Assembly (NCBI GenBank): GCA_958352815.1
Contig: CATWQA010000004.1
Span: forward strand, 1 to 64,000
Direction of reading: 5' to 3'
DNA length: 64,000 bases
Source of the DNA: an uncultured Eubacteriales bacterium
GTDB taxonomy: Bacteria; Bacillota; Clostridia; Monoglobales; Monoglobaceae
The notes under the pieces were generated by a model, which saw nothing but the letters and a program-made list of their open reading frames with translations, had not been told where the DNA came from and ran no database searches. Of this stretch, positions 16,587 to 25,724 are shown piece by piece. Made by a program: the position numbers and the translations under genes. Numbering within the stretch: the stretch's first letter is position 1; each line of letters starts with the position of its first letter.

Positions 16587-17858
16587 CTACCTTTCTATAT
16601 TCTGATCTCTGCCGGGGCCTACGCCGATAGAAGAAATCTTACAGCCGATTAGCTCCTCGACGCGGAGAATGTACTTCTTTGCAGCCTCGGGCAGCTTGTC
16701 AAATTCTTTAATATCGCTGATGTCCTCGCTCCAGCCGTCCATCTCCTCATAAACAGGCTTGCACTGCGCCAGCTCCTCGAGAGTGGGCGGGAAGTCTGTT
16801 GTTATCTCGCCGTTCTTGTTGTATGCAACGCACAGCTTAATCTTGTCAAGGCCGCCCAGAGGGTCGATCTTGTTAAACACAACAGATGTCAATGAGCTTG
16901 TGCGAACAGCGTACTTGGCAATAACGGCGTCAAACCAGCCTGTGCGGCGGGGACGGCCTGTGGTGGTGCCGAACTCAAAGCCCTTTTGGCGAATTGCCTC
17001 GCCGACTTCATCGTCAAGCTCTGTGGGGAACGGTCCGTTGCCCACTCTTGTGGTGTAGCCCTTCAAAATTCCGATACACTCGTCAATAGCTCTGGGGCCT
17101 ATGCCGCTGCCCACGCAAACACCGCCGGAGATTGGGTGAGACGAAGTAACATACGGGTATGTTCCGATGTCTATATCAAGGAGTATACCCTGAGCGCCCT
17201 CAAATAATACCTCCTTGTCGTCCTCAATCGCCTTATACAGCATGGGAATAGTGTCGCAAACGTAGTCCTTAAGCCTCTCAGCGTACTTGCTGTATTCCTC
17301 GATAACGGCTTCGGGGTCAATAGGCGTTCCGCCGTAGACCAGCTCAATCATCTTGTTCTTTATCGCCAGGTTCTCTCTGACCTTATTTGGGAAAACGTTC
17401 GGGTCAACCAAATCGCACATGCGAATACCGCTGCGCTCCGCCTTGTCCATGTAGCAGGGGCCTATTCCCTTTTTTGTTGTTCCTATATCGCCCTTGCCTC
17501 TTGCCGCCTCGGAAAGACCGTCCAGGGCAATATGATAGGGCATGATAACATGTGCTCTTGAGTCGATTTTCAGGTTTTTGGTGCTTATTCCCTTTGACTC
17601 AAAGCCGTCAATCTCCTCCAGCATAACCTTAGGGTCCACAACAACGCCGCAGCCGATAATATTTACGGTATTGGGATAGAGAATACCGGAGGGCATAACG
17701 TGCAGCTTATATGTAACATCGTCAACCTTGAGGGTATGACCTGCGTTATTACCGCCCGATGTTCTGACAACAACGTCGGCTTTTCCCGCAAGAATATCAA
17801 TAGTCTTTCCCTTACCCTCGTCGCCCCACTGGGCGCCTATAACAACTTTTGTTGGCAT
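16587..17858 (-). CDS. purA: Adenylosuccinate synthetase
   Basis: A 423-residue cytoplasmic enzyme that joins IMP and aspartate with GTP to give adenylosuccinate, the first committed step to AMP. The N-terminal GTP-binding loop GAQWGDEGKGK holds the catalytic Asp. NNAGHT, the TTKKGIGP loop and the aspartate-binding TTTGRPRRTGW segment are all present, and length is normal. ATG 17858 is preceded by AGGAG at 11 bases; a GTG four codons upstream directly abuts that site. First gene of a two-gene unit. Confidence 0.97.
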   Translation of the reverse strand: MPTKVVIGAQWGDEGKGKTIDILAGKADVVVRTSGGNNAGHTLKVDDVTYKLHVMPSGILYPNTVNIIGCGVVVDPKVMLEEIDGFESKGISTKNLKIDSRAHVIMPYHIALDGLSEAARGKGDIGTTKKGIGPCYMDKAERSGIRMCDLVDPNVFPNKVRENLAIKNKMIELVYGGTPIDPEAVIEEYSKYAERLKDYVCDTIPMLYKAIEDDKEVLFEGAQGILLDIDIGTYPYVTSSHPISGGVCVGSGIGPRAIDECIGILKGYTTRVGNGPFPTELDDEVGEAIRQKGFEFGTTTGRPRRTGWFDAVIAKYAVRTSSLTSVVFNKIDPLGGLDKIKLCVAYNKNGEITTDFPPTLEELAQCKPVYEEMDGWSEDISDIKEFDKLPEAAKKYILRVEELIGCKISSIGVGPGRDQNIER

Positions 17859-17923
17859 TTGTCTAATCACTCCTGTGCATATGATTTGCAGGTTCTCTCA
17901 ATCGAGTCCAAACATACATAGAT

Positions 17924-17952
17924 ATAATATCAGAAAATAACAAGAATTGCAA
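17924..17952 (-). promoter_or_regulatory. Sigma-A promoter of purA
   Basis: Minus strand: TTGCAA (17952-17947), 17 bases, TATTAT (17929-17924). I see no purine riboswitch in the 65-base leader. Confidence 0.55.
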
Positions 17953-17973
17953 GTTATATTTGCATTTTAACAA

Positions 17974-19176
17974 TTATTTTTCCAGCAGCTTGTTTATCAG
18001 GGTGTGCCCCTGCTCCACAAACACGCCTGTTTTCTCGGCTTCCGCCTCGGTGTATGCGGTGCAGCCGCTGTCTGTCGGGTTCTTGCTGGAATACAAAATG
18101 TACGGTATGGGGGCGGATGAATGGGTTCTTGTGGCAAGAGGCGTGGGGTGGTCGGGCATAACCAGAATTGAATAGTCCTCGCCGCAGCACTTAAGGTATT
18201 CCACAACAGGAGCCACAATCTTGCTGTCAATCAGTTCAATTGCCTTAACCTTGTTGTCAATCTCGTGTCTGTGCCCTGCCTCGTCGGGGGCTTCAAGATG
18301 AATGTAAACAAAGTCGCTGCCGTTTTTGAGAGCGTTTACAGAAGCCTCCGCCTTACCCTCAAAGTTAGTGTGAACGTTTCCCGTAGCTCCATCAACGTCA
18401 ATAACATCCAGCCCTGCACAGTAGCCTATTCCCTTAATCAGGTCAACTGCTGAAACAACTGCGCCCTTAATGCCAAACCGCTCGGCGTAGGTGTTAAGGT
18501 TGGGCTTGGTGCCGTTGCCCCAAATCCAAATTGAGTTGGCGGGATTGAGCCCTCTTTCCATACGCGCCTTGTTTACGGGGTGATCCTTGAGCAAGTCGTA
18601 GCTCTTTTTCATTAAGTTCAGTATGGTCTCATCCTTTGGCAGATATTCTCCGATGACCCTGTCAGAAATGTCATGAGGGGGAGTTAAGGAAAATTCGTTC
18701 TTCTTGTTGTGCCATACCATAAGGTGCCTGTAGCTGAATCCGCCGAAAAATTCGTATTCATCGGTACCCAGCTTCTCGTTGACGTACTTAATAAGCTCTC
18801 TCGCTTCCTCGGTGGAAATCTCATCGGAGCTGTAGTCAACCATGGTTTTATCTTCATAATTGGGCTCGTCTGACAGAGTGACGATATTCGTTCTGAAAGT
18901 TGTGTCCGTAAGCTCCAGGGGAACCTTCATGGAAACCGCTTCCAGGGGAGAGCGGCCTGTGTAGTACTTCTGCGGGTCGTATCCGAAAACAGCCAGGTTC
19001 GCCACATCGCTGCCGGGGGGAAGTCCCTCGGGAACGGTTTTTACCATACCCACCTCGCCGTGCCTTGCAAGCTCATCAATATTAGGCTTGTTTGCCGCCT
19101 CCAGAGGGGTCTTTCCGTTAAGCTCGGCAACGGGAGTGTCCGCCGCTCCGTCTGCCAAAACAACAACATATTTCAT
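17974..19176 (-). CDS. apgM: Archaeal-type cofactor-independent phosphoglycerate mutase
   Basis: A 400-residue cytoplasmic metalloenzyme of the alkaline-phosphatase superfamily that interconverts 3- and 2-phosphoglycerate. The N-terminus VVVLADGAADTP supplies a metal-binding Asp, the GSDVANLAVFGYDP segment carries the phosphorylated Ser, and the C-terminal MPDHPTPLATRTHSSAPIP supplies further metal ligands. This is the ApgM form (about 400 residues) rather than GpmI (about 510). The ATG follows GAGGTGAT. It is a single-gene unit downstream of its own promoter, on the same strand as purA. Confidence 0.93.
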   Translation of the reverse strand: MKYVVVLADGAADTPVAELNGKTPLEAANKPNIDELARHGEVGMVKTVPEGLPPGSDVANLAVFGYDPQKYYTGRSPLEAVSMKVPLELTDTTFRTNIVTLSDEPNYEDKTMVDYSSDEISTEEARELIKYVNEKLGTDEYEFFGGFSYRHLMVWHNKKNEFSLTPPHDISDRVIGEYLPKDETILNLMKKSYDLLKDHPVNKARMERGLNPANSIWIWGNGTKPNLNTYAERFGIKGAVVSAVDLIKGIGYCAGLDVIDVDGATGNVHTNFEGKAEASVNALKNGSDFVYIHLEAPDEAGHRHEIDNKVKAIELIDSKIVAPVVEYLKCCGEDYSILVMPDHPTPLATRTHSSAPIPYILYSSKNPTDSGCTAYTEAEAEKTGVFVEQGHTLINKLLEK

Positions 19177-19222
19177 AGTTTATCACCTCAAAATTAAATT
19201 TGGCTTTATTCATACATAATAA

Positions 19223-19251
19223 ATTATACCTCTTGCGGCTGCAAATGTCAA
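19223..19251 (-). promoter_or_regulatory. Sigma-A promoter of apgM
   Basis: Minus strand: TTGACA (19251-19246), 17 bases, TATAAT (19228-19223): full consensus. Confidence 0.8.
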
Positions 19252-19259
19252 GGTTGGGG

Positions 19260-20060
19260 TTTGTGTTTGAGGGGTGTCTTCCTCCTGCACCCCGTTTATC
19301 ATAATGGGATATATGTACCCTCCCATTCGTAGGGGGCGGCTTCCCAGACGCCCCGCCGCCCCGTTGGTAAAACGGGCAAGCAAGCACGGTAGGTCGTCGG
19401 AGCAAAGTTCGCTAAGCTACGTTTTTCTCTGTCAAGAAAAACATACGCCAGCTGCCTCGCTCATCCTCTTCGTGAAAAATCTAACGATTTTTCACGAGTT
19501 TGCGCCTACGGCGCATTTTAGGTGCCACGTGAGGCGCGCAGGCGTGGACTGTCGATAATTATTCCGATTAATTTATATTCTTACATTGGTGTGGCTATCG
19601 CCCGCCCCGTTGCGCTTGCCCGACCTCCCCAAGCGCCGGGGCAGGCTTTAAGCATGAAAACAGAATGTTCATAATAATAAATTATATAAAATAAATGGGG
19701 TTTGGGCAATGTCGCCAAAGCCTTTATCAAAATTGGATATATGTATTCTCACATTGGTTTGCATACGGGCGCAATAAATGGCGCCCCTACGAATATTTGA
19801 TTTGCTTATAATGACTATTCCGGTTACATAAATATAGCCGTTCCGGCGCTTGGGGAGGTCGAGCAAAACAGATACAGGGCTCCCGAAAAATCGAAGATTT
19901 TTTGGGAATGAGGAGTACATGCCTTTTACGCTCGCCTTGCCGAACAGGCAAGGCGAGCGTAAAAGGTATAGTGCGACGTCGGGGCGTATAGGAAGCCGCA
20001 CCCTACAACGTAAACGGTTAGGATACGGTTAAATATTTGAAGACAAAAGGTGCCGCAGGC
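19260..20060. repeat. Repeat-module cluster in the apgM-regulator gap
   Basis: About 800 bases without a credible gene. In order: module E (GGGGGCGGCTTCCCAGACG, about 19325-19356); module D opened by CAAGCACGGTAGG (19383) and closed by CACGTGAGGCGCGCAGG (near 19530), with module H between; the GC-rich start of module B (about 19585-19645); a right end of module A (CAAAGCCTTTATCAAAA, about 19716-19732); module E in the other orientation (about 19769-19797); and the core of H (about 19872-19918). Open frames here follow the repeats and are not believed. Confidence 0.6.
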
Positions 20061-20122
20061 TCCGACGTCTTTTCGGCGGCAAAAATTTTTGTGACATTTT
20101 TGTTAATTTTCTACAAATTGTG

Positions 20123-20151
20123 TTGCATTATTGAAAAATTTAAGTTATAAT
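20123..20151 (+). promoter_or_regulatory. Sigma-A promoter of the PucR-type regulator
   Basis: TTGCAT (20123-20128), 17 bases, TATAAT (20146-20151). Confidence 0.6.
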
Positions 20152-20211
20152 AACAATTGAGTAAAATTATCTATACAAATATATTATGCGAATTTGCAGG
20201 GGGTGTCTATT

Positions 20212-21297
20212 GTGCAGGGCAGAGTATTTCAAAACACGCTCGTACAGTTAAAAAGAGAGGTTCAAAGGACGTTGGGGGTTATTGACGACAGTGACACCAT
20301 AATTGCGTGCAGCGATGAGGATAAAATCGGGAATACCGTTGATAATATTTTCACGGTCTTTTCGGCGACCGGTGAGGTTAAGACTGTGGCAGGCGCCTGC
20401 TACAAAAAGATTGAAACCTTCAGTAAGTGCGAGTACATCGTGTTCTGCGAGGGAGACGATGATATTGCGAGAAACGCTTGCTCTTTCCTTGCTATGAACT
20501 TCCTCACCATTAAGCAGTATTATGACGAGAAGTACGACAAGGCAAGCTTTATTAAAAACATTATTGTTGACAATGTTTTGCCCGGCGATGTTTTGTACAG
20601 AACTAAGGAGCTTCACATTAACATCGAAAGCCCGCGTATTGTGTACCTTATCAGAGTTTCGGAGGAGACGGATCAGGGCTATCTTGATATTCTGAACAAC
20701 ATGTTCCCCGACAAGGCTAACGACTATGTTCTCCGTATTGACGAGAGAGACGCCGTTGTGGTTAAGGAGTTCAGAGAGGAGCCTGACAAGGACGAAATCA
20801 TGATGATTGCCCAGAATATTTTTGACACTCTGGGAGCCGAGGCAATGATTACGCCCTTGGTCGGTATATCAACTGTTGCCGAGAAAATTCAGGATTTGTC
20901 TCAGGCATACAGAGAGGCGAGAATTGCCCTTGAGGTGGGCAAGGTGTTTGACACCGAAAAGGATATAATAAGCTATGACAACCTGGGAATAGGCCGTCTG
21001 ATTTATCAGCTGCCCACAACTCTTTGTGAGCTGTTCTTAAACGAGGTGTTTAAGAAGGAGTCTATTAACGTTTTGGACAGCGAGACTATATACACAATCC
21101 AGAAGTTCTTTGAGAACAACCTGAACGTGTCCGAGACATCGAGAAAGCTGTTCGTACACAGAAACACTCTTGTTTACAGACTGGACAAGATTAAGAAGCT
21201 CACCGGTCTTGACCTGAGGGAGTTTGACGACGCGATTATCTTTAAGGTTGCGATGATGGTTAATAAGTACCTGTCATCTCAGCCAACGAGACTGTAG
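20212..21297 (+). CDS. PucR/CdaR-type transcriptional regulator
   Basis: A 361-residue cytoplasmic regulator. The C-terminal 60 residues form the PucR-type helix-turn-helix (NLNVSETSRKLFVHRNTLVYRLDKIKKLTG), which in CdaR and PucR responds to small metabolites. The middle (about 125-275) looks like the GGDEF-like region of this family, without a GGDEF motif. The N-terminal 120 residues are a sensor of unknown ligand. GTG 20212 lies eight bases after AGGGGG; the earlier GTG and TTG overlap that site. The next conserved unit is a 31-residue peptide and CtpA, but the target genes are not known. Confidence 0.82.
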   Translation: MQGRVFQNTLVQLKREVQRTLGVIDDSDTIIACSDEDKIGNTVDNIFTVFSATGEVKTVAGACYKKIETFSKCEYIVFCEGDDDIARNACSFLAMNFLTIKQYYDEKYDKASFIKNIIVDNVLPGDVLYRTKELHINIESPRIVYLIRVSEETDQGYLDILNNMFPDKANDYVLRIDERDAVVVKEFREEPDKDEIMMIAQNIFDTLGAEAMITPLVGISTVAEKIQDLSQAYREARIALEVGKVFDTEKDIISYDNLGIGRLIYQLPTTLCELFLNEVFKKESINVLDSETIYTIQKFFENNLNVSETSRKLFVHRNTLVYRLDKIKKLTGLDLREFDDAIIFKVAMMVNKYLSSQPTRL

Positions 21298-21373
21298 TAT
21301 TGATTAATTGAATTTTGCGGGCGGCAAGGCGACTGGTTTCGCCTGTCCGCCCTATGTTTTAGGAGGTATTTTT

Positions 21374-21469
21374 GTGAGCAAAAAGGCTGTTAAGGTTACG
21401 GCTATAGTCATTGCGGCAATTTTCTTTTTAGGAATTGCTTCCGGGCTTGCGACAATGTTTTTCGTTTAA
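21374..21469 (+). CDS. 31-residue single-pass membrane peptide
   Basis: A short gene with a perfect AGGAGG eight bases before its GTG. The peptide has a basic start (SKKAVKV) followed by one hydrophobic helix (about 9-30) and ends directly after it. It has its own terminator at 21487-21514, which supports a real gene. Length and layout resemble the firmicute stressosome anchor Prli42 and other 30-35-residue membrane peptides, but the sequence alone does not prove this. It lies between a PucR-type regulator and the CtpA protease. Confidence 0.6.
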   Translation: MSKKAVKVTAIVIAAIFFLGIASGLATMFFV

Positions 21470-21486
21470 TTTTTATAGCCCATAAT

Positions 21487-21514
21487 AATATTCCCGATTT
21501 AGGGGAATATTTTT
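21487..21514 (+). terminator. Terminator after the 31-residue peptide
   Basis: AATATTCCC (21487-21495) pairs with GGGAATATT (21503-21511), followed by TTT. Confidence 0.75.
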
Positions 21515-21575
21515 ATGTTACGGCTTATAGTATAATAACGGGGCAAATCCCCTTATTGAGGTTAAGGAGCAAGAT

Positions 21576-22748
21576 ATGTATATTAAGAAACGCACACTGG
21601 TTATTTGTTCAATAGTTCTGATTATTGCAACGGCGTTCTTGACGGTAGGGCTGGTAAACCCCTTTGGTTTTACCGACTATGCCGGGCTATTGAAGTTCTC
21701 GGCGGTTACAAAGGTCATTCGGAATATGTATTACGACGAGAATTCGGAGTCGGACTACGTAAACGGCGCCATATCGGGCTTTGCTCAAGGTACGGGCGAC
21801 CCGTATACCGATTATATTTACGGCGACGAGGCGCGGGAATATTTAGACGACGTAAGCGGCAGCTTCGACGGGATCGGCGTTTACATCGAGAACAATACGG
21901 AGGATAACACGATCACTGTTATATCCCCTATAGCAGGGTCTCCCGCAGAGGAGGTTGGTCTGGTCAGCGGTGATAAAATAATAAAAATTTCAGGCGTGAG
22001 CTACACCGGTGAACAGATTAACGAGGCCGTCAGTAACATGAAGGGGCAGTCGGGAACCTATGTGGAGATCAGCGTTTTAAAGGCGGACACGGGAGAAATT
22101 GTTGATTTAAACGTTGAACGCAGACATGTAGACGTTGAAACCGTGACCTCGGAGATAGTCGAGGGTACAAATATCGGACGCATTAATATTTCTCAGTTTG
22201 GAGAAAAAACCGGATATGATTTTGACGTACAGCTTAAAGAGTTAATAGATAAGGGGGCGAAGTCCCTTATTATAGATCTGCGCAACAACCCGGGGGGTTA
22301 TATAAACTCAGCCGTTGAGGTTGCGTCCAATTTCGTAAAGAGCGGAGACGAGATTGTATACACCTTGGATAAAAACGGCAACAGAGAGGACTATAACTCA
22401 AAGGGCAGTCAATATTACCTGCCGGTTGCGGTTCTCATAAATCAGGGTTCGGCATCTGCCAGCGAGATTGTGACCGGAGCACTTAAGGATTACGGTCTGG
22501 CTCATGTAATAGGCGAAAAGTCCTACGGCAAGGGCGTGGTTCAGTCTGTTCTTGAGCTGGGCGATGGCGTGCTCACAGTGACGATTGCCAGATATTTTAC
22601 TCCTAACGGAACTTGTATTCACGGCGTCGGAATTGAGCCTGACGAAACCATACCCATGGAGCTCAGTCTGTACTCACAGCTGTCAAACCTGAGCCTTGAA
22701 CAGGATGCGCAGCTGTCCGCAGCCGTTCACTATTTACAAAATAAATAA
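21576..22748 (+). CDS. S41 family carboxyl-terminal processing protease
   Basis: A 390-residue membrane-anchored serine protease of the CtpA/CtpB family, acting outside the membrane. It has an N-terminal signal anchor (about 7-28), a PDZ domain (about 95-180, with SPAEEVGLVSGDKIIKI) that binds substrate C-termini, and the S41 core. The catalytic Ser lies in NQGSASASE and the Lys in GEKSYGKGVVQ. Proteases of this family process C-termini of exported proteins; CtpB acts in sporulation signalling in Bacillus, but this copy cannot be assigned to that role. It starts after AAGGAG and is followed 18 bases later by a hypothetical gene. Confidence 0.92.
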   Translation: MYIKKRTLVICSIVLIIATAFLTVGLVNPFGFTDYAGLLKFSAVTKVIRNMYYDENSESDYVNGAISGFAQGTGDPYTDYIYGDEAREYLDDVSGSFDGIGVYIENNTEDNTITVISPIAGSPAEEVGLVSGDKIIKISGVSYTGEQINEAVSNMKGQSGTYVEISVLKADTGEIVDLNVERRHVDVETVTSEIVEGTNIGRINISQFGEKTGYDFDVQLKELIDKGAKSLIIDLRNNPGGYINSAVEVASNFVKSGDEIVYTLDKNGNREDYNSKGSQYYLPVAVLINQGSASASEIVTGALKDYGLAHVIGEKSYGKGVVQSVLELGDGVLTVTIARYFTPNGTCIHGVGIEPDETIPMELSLYSQLSNLSLEQDAQLSAAVHYLQNK

Positions 22749-22766
22749 CTTTGGAGGGATGAACTG

Positions 22767-23306
22767 ATGTTGTTCAGACTCATCTCACAAAAGATAAAAA
22801 AACTTTGGCGGCGTATAAAGGCAAGGCTTTGGACAGTTCCTTGCGTAGACGGGGAAAACGTGAAAAGAATTTCAGAGGAAGCGCCCCGCCCCCAAAGGGC
22901 TGAAATAGACTGCCGCAATTTTATGACGGCGGCGGAGTTCCTGCTGAAAAAGGCAGGGGCGTCCGGATATGATTTGGGAATAGGAATAATCGCTTCGGAC
23001 ATATCGGCTCTTGACGGCATAAATACCCTTATGAATTACGTCTGCACCCGCTTTAAGTACGTGACCTTATATACGGATAATGCCCACCGGGCGGATATGC
23101 TGGCGGACTTGATTTTTTCAAAATACGGCCTGCCCATATTGGTTATGGGTACCGAGGAGGGTCGGCGGTGCCGATATAAAATTGTGGCGGACTTTGACGA
23201 GGGGAAGGTCAGGTGCGGCAGGGATATGTGCATAAGCGGCATAGCTCTTGATACCGGCGGCAGTGTTTCGGGAGTTTACATGGGAGAACGTGTATTGAGC
23301 CTTTAA
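22767..23306 (+). CDS. Hypothetical protein downstream of the CtpA-type protease
   Basis: A 179-residue protein that I do not recognise. The N-terminal 25 residues are basic and amphipathic (RLISQKIKKLWRRIKARLW), which could bind a membrane surface or nucleic acid. The rest is a mixed alpha/beta domain with a Rossmann-like look (GYDLGIGIIASDISAL, FKYVTLYTDNAHRADMLADL, GLPILVMGTEEG). There is no signal peptide. A good GGAGGG site precedes the ATG, and the gene follows the protease by 18 bases, so the two are probably one transcript. greA has its own promoter downstream. Confidence 0.7.
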   Translation: MLFRLISQKIKKLWRRIKARLWTVPCVDGENVKRISEEAPRPQRAEIDCRNFMTAAEFLLKKAGASGYDLGIGIIASDISALDGINTLMNYVCTRFKYVTLYTDNAHRADMLADLIFSKYGLPILVMGTEEGRRCRYKIVADFDEGKVRCGRDMCISGIALDTGGSVSGVYMGERVLSL

Positions 23307-23319
23307 CTTAAAAAATGTA

Positions 23320-23348
23320 TTGACATTTTATGCTTATTAAAGTATAAT
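23320..23348 (+). promoter_or_regulatory. Sigma-A promoter of greA-lysS
   Basis: TTGACA (23320-23325), 17 bases, TATAAT (23343-23348): full consensus. Confidence 0.8.
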
Positions 23349-23393
23349 TTATTGGTTAATTAGTATTTAAAAAGTGTATCGGAGGTTACAGGA

Positions 23394-23867
23394 ATGGATA
23401 ACAAGACGGTTAAGCTGACGGAAAGCGGTCTCAAACAGCTTGAAGAAGAACTGGAATATTTAAAAACTAAAAAACGTAAAGAGGTTTCGGAAAAGATTAA
23501 GGTTGCCCTCGGCTTCGGAGACCTTTCGGAGAACTCGGAATACGATGAGGCAAAGAATGAGCAGGCTCAGGTTGAAGCGCGTATTGTTTCGGTTGAGAAC
23601 ATGCTGAAAAATGCTGTTGTTATTGATGAGAACGAGCGTGACACTTCAAAGGTTGAGCTGGGAGCTACCGTAAAGCTCCTTGATATAGAGTTTGACGAGG
23701 AAATTGAATATAAAATTGTGGGCTCAACAGAGGCGGATCCTGACGCGGGCAGACTTTCCGATGAGTCGCCCCTGGGCAAAGCGCTTATGGGCAAAGGCGA
23801 GGGTGTTATGGTTGATGTTGACGCCCCTGCGGGAATTATACAGTATAAGATTTTGCAAATCTCCTAA
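23394..23867 (+). CDS. greA: Transcription elongation factor GreA
   Basis: A 157-residue factor that enters the RNA polymerase secondary channel and stimulates cleavage of backtracked RNA. The N-terminal coiled coil (about 8-75) has the acidic tip GDLSENSEYDEAKNE, and the C-terminal FKBP-like domain binds polymerase (YKIVGSTEADP, SPLGKALMGK). Ribosome site GGAGG precedes the ATG. It is followed 29 bases later by lysS, a frequent pairing in Firmicutes. Confidence 0.97.
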   Translation: MDNKTVKLTESGLKQLEEELEYLKTKKRKEVSEKIKVALGFGDLSENSEYDEAKNEQAQVEARIVSVENMLKNAVVIDENERDTSKVELGATVKLLDIEFDEEIEYKIVGSTEADPDAGRLSDESPLGKALMGKGEGVMVDVDAPAGIIQYKILQIS

Positions 23868-23896
23868 TCGATTTGCCGTTTGTTAGGGAGGAAAAA

Positions 23897-25408
23897 ATGA
23901 GCGAGAACAATCAGCAAAAGAACAGAGCTGTCGAAAAGGATATTAACGAGGTTTTAAGGGTTAGACGGGAAAAGCTCAGCAAGCTGCAAGCCGAAAACGC
24001 AAACCCCTTTGATATTACTTCTTACGACAGAGAGAATACGACAGAAGAAATTCGGTCAAATTATGATAATTTTGAGGGCAAAAATGTTTCCGTTGCCGGC
24101 AGACTTATGTCCAAGAGAGTCATGGGAAAGATGTCCTTTGCGGATCTTGCGGACAGGTCGGGCAAAATTCAGCTTTGCGTAAAGCGGGACGAGCTGGGCG
24201 ACGAGGAATATAAAATTTATAAGAAGTATGACATCGGCGATATTGTGGGTGTTAAAGGCGAAGTGTTCACCACGCAGAAGGGCGAGATTTCTATCAGGGC
24301 AAAAGAGATTACCCTGCTTTCAAAATCCTTAAGACCTCTCCCCGAAAAGTATCATGGGCTTACAAATACCGACTTGAGGTACAGACAGCGTTATGTTGAC
24401 TTGATAATGAACCCGGAGGTTCGCAGAACCTTTGAGCTGAGGAGCCGTATAATCAGCACTATCAGGAATTACCTTGATGAGAGGGGCTATATGGAAGTTG
24501 AAACTCCTATTCTTAACACAATCCCCGGCGGTGCGGCGGCGAGACCCTTTATAACTCACCACAATACCTTGGATATTGATATGTACATGAGGATTGCCCC
24601 CGAGCTTTACTTAAAGCGTCTCATTGTGGGCGGCTTTGAAAAGGTGTACGAAATGGGTAGGCTTTTCAGAAACGAGGGAATGGACGTAAAGCACAATCCC
24701 GAGTTTACCAGCATTGAGATTTATGAGGCGTACACAGACTACGTAGGCATGATGAACCTTACCGAAAATCTCATCAGGCATGTTGCCGAGACGGTTTTGG
24801 GAACAACCAAGATAACCTATCAGGGTGAAGAGGTTGATCTGGGAAGCCCCTGGGAGAGAATGACCATGCTGGAGTCGATTAAGAAGTACACCGGAGCGGA
24901 CTTTGCCGCAACCAAGACGGCAGAGGAAGCAGAGGCTCTGGCTAAGTCCATAGGCATTGAGTTTGAGGAGGACGCGCCTAAGTTGTCAAGAGGCGAGATT
25001 ATAAGCCTTGCCTTTGAGGAAAAGGTTGAGGAGCAGTTGGTTCAGCCCACCTTTATATATGAGTACCCCGTTGAGATTTCACCTCTTGCAAAACGTTATG
25101 CGGATAACCCGGATTTTACCGAGCGTTTTGAGATATTTATTACCCGCCGTGAATTCGGAAACGCTTTCTCTGAGCTTAACGACCCCATTGACCAAAAGGA
25201 GCGTTTTATTAAGCAGGTTGAAAAGAGGGAACAGGGCGACGACGAGGCGAACATGATGGACGAGGATTACGTAACAGCCCTTGAGTACGGACTCCCGCCC
25301 ACAGGCGGTCTGGGAATAGGTATAGACAGACTGGTAATGCTGCTGACAGACAGTAGCTCAATCCGTGATGTCCTGCTCTTCCCCACAATGAAACCGCTGG
25401 ATAAATAA
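23897..25408 (+). CDS. lysS: Lysyl-tRNA synthetase, class II
   Basis: A 503-residue cytoplasmic synthetase. The N-terminal OB-fold (about 55-160) binds the tRNA anticodon, and the class II core carries motif 2 (FRNEGMDVKHNPEFT) and motif 3 (GLGIGIDRLVMLL). ATG 23897 follows AGGGAGG; eight upstream codons are ignored. The last codons (FPTMKPLDK) and the terminator are duplicated 1.6 kb downstream, so this 3' end looks like the left border of an insertion. Confidence 0.96.
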   Translation: MSENNQQKNRAVEKDINEVLRVRREKLSKLQAENANPFDITSYDRENTTEEIRSNYDNFEGKNVSVAGRLMSKRVMGKMSFADLADRSGKIQLCVKRDELGDEEYKIYKKYDIGDIVGVKGEVFTTQKGEISIRAKEITLLSKSLRPLPEKYHGLTNTDLRYRQRYVDLIMNPEVRRTFELRSRIISTIRNYLDERGYMEVETPILNTIPGGAAARPFITHHNTLDIDMYMRIAPELYLKRLIVGGFEKVYEMGRLFRNEGMDVKHNPEFTSIEIYEAYTDYVGMMNLTENLIRHVAETVLGTTKITYQGEEVDLGSPWERMTMLESIKKYTGADFAATKTAEEAEALAKSIGIEFEEDAPKLSRGEIISLAFEEKVEEQLVQPTFIYEYPVEISPLAKRYADNPDFTERFEIFITRREFGNAFSELNDPIDQKERFIKQVEKREQGDDEANMMDEDYVTALEYGLPPTGGLGIGIDRLVMLLTDSSSIRDVLLFPTMKPLDK

Positions 25409-25524
25409 ATGGCATAAACAAACTATAAGCAGAGTAAAGTTAGCATCTTTACTCTGCTTTTTTGTATACAAATTTCAGAACAATCGGTGAAAATATTGAT
25501 TAAAAATTATTGTGGTTAGTTGTA
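25379..25524 (+). repeat. Direct repeat, left copy: lysS 3' end with terminator
   Basis: 146 bases that recur at 27008-27154. The last 58 bases are identical; the coding and terminator parts differ at scattered positions. Left border of the AT-rich insert. Confidence 0.85.
25428..25463 (+). terminator. Terminator of greA-lysS
   Basis: AGCAGAGTAAAG pairs with CTTTACTCTGCT, followed by six T. Confidence 0.9.
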
Positions 25525-25564
25525 AATTGTGATATAATGAGTTTCAAGTATTTTGAAAATTAAG

Positions 25565-25700
25565 ATGGAATTGCCAAAACGACACCAAATGCGTTTAAAA
25601 TATTATGATTATTCGCAAAACGGATATTATTTTGCAACAATATGCGCAAAGGGTAGGGAATGTTTATTCGGTATAATTGATATGCCCCTACAAAAAATGA
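25565..25700 (+). pseudogene. REP-associated tyrosine transposase, N-terminal fragment
   Basis: About 43 residues (MELPKRHQMRLKYYDYSQNG, then YYFATICAKGRECLFG) match the start of IS200-like Y1 transposases of the RAYT type (HUH nucleases that mobilise REP palindromes). The HUH motif and catalytic Tyr are missing. The frame runs without a break into a relaxase fragment, so two relics are fused by deletion. It is notable in a window full of palindromic repeats. Confidence 0.6.
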
Positions 25701-25724
25701 ACCCATGTGGATGTCGTATACGAT

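Noticed and set aside
20194..20211. TTG at 20194 as start of the PucR-type regulator
   Set aside because: It lies upstream of and overlaps the ribosome site that serves the GTG at 20212.
25409..25524. A tRNA gene as the integration site of the small insert
   Set aside because: No cloverleaf or TTCGAATC-like arm; the duplicated sequence is the end of lysS and its terminator.
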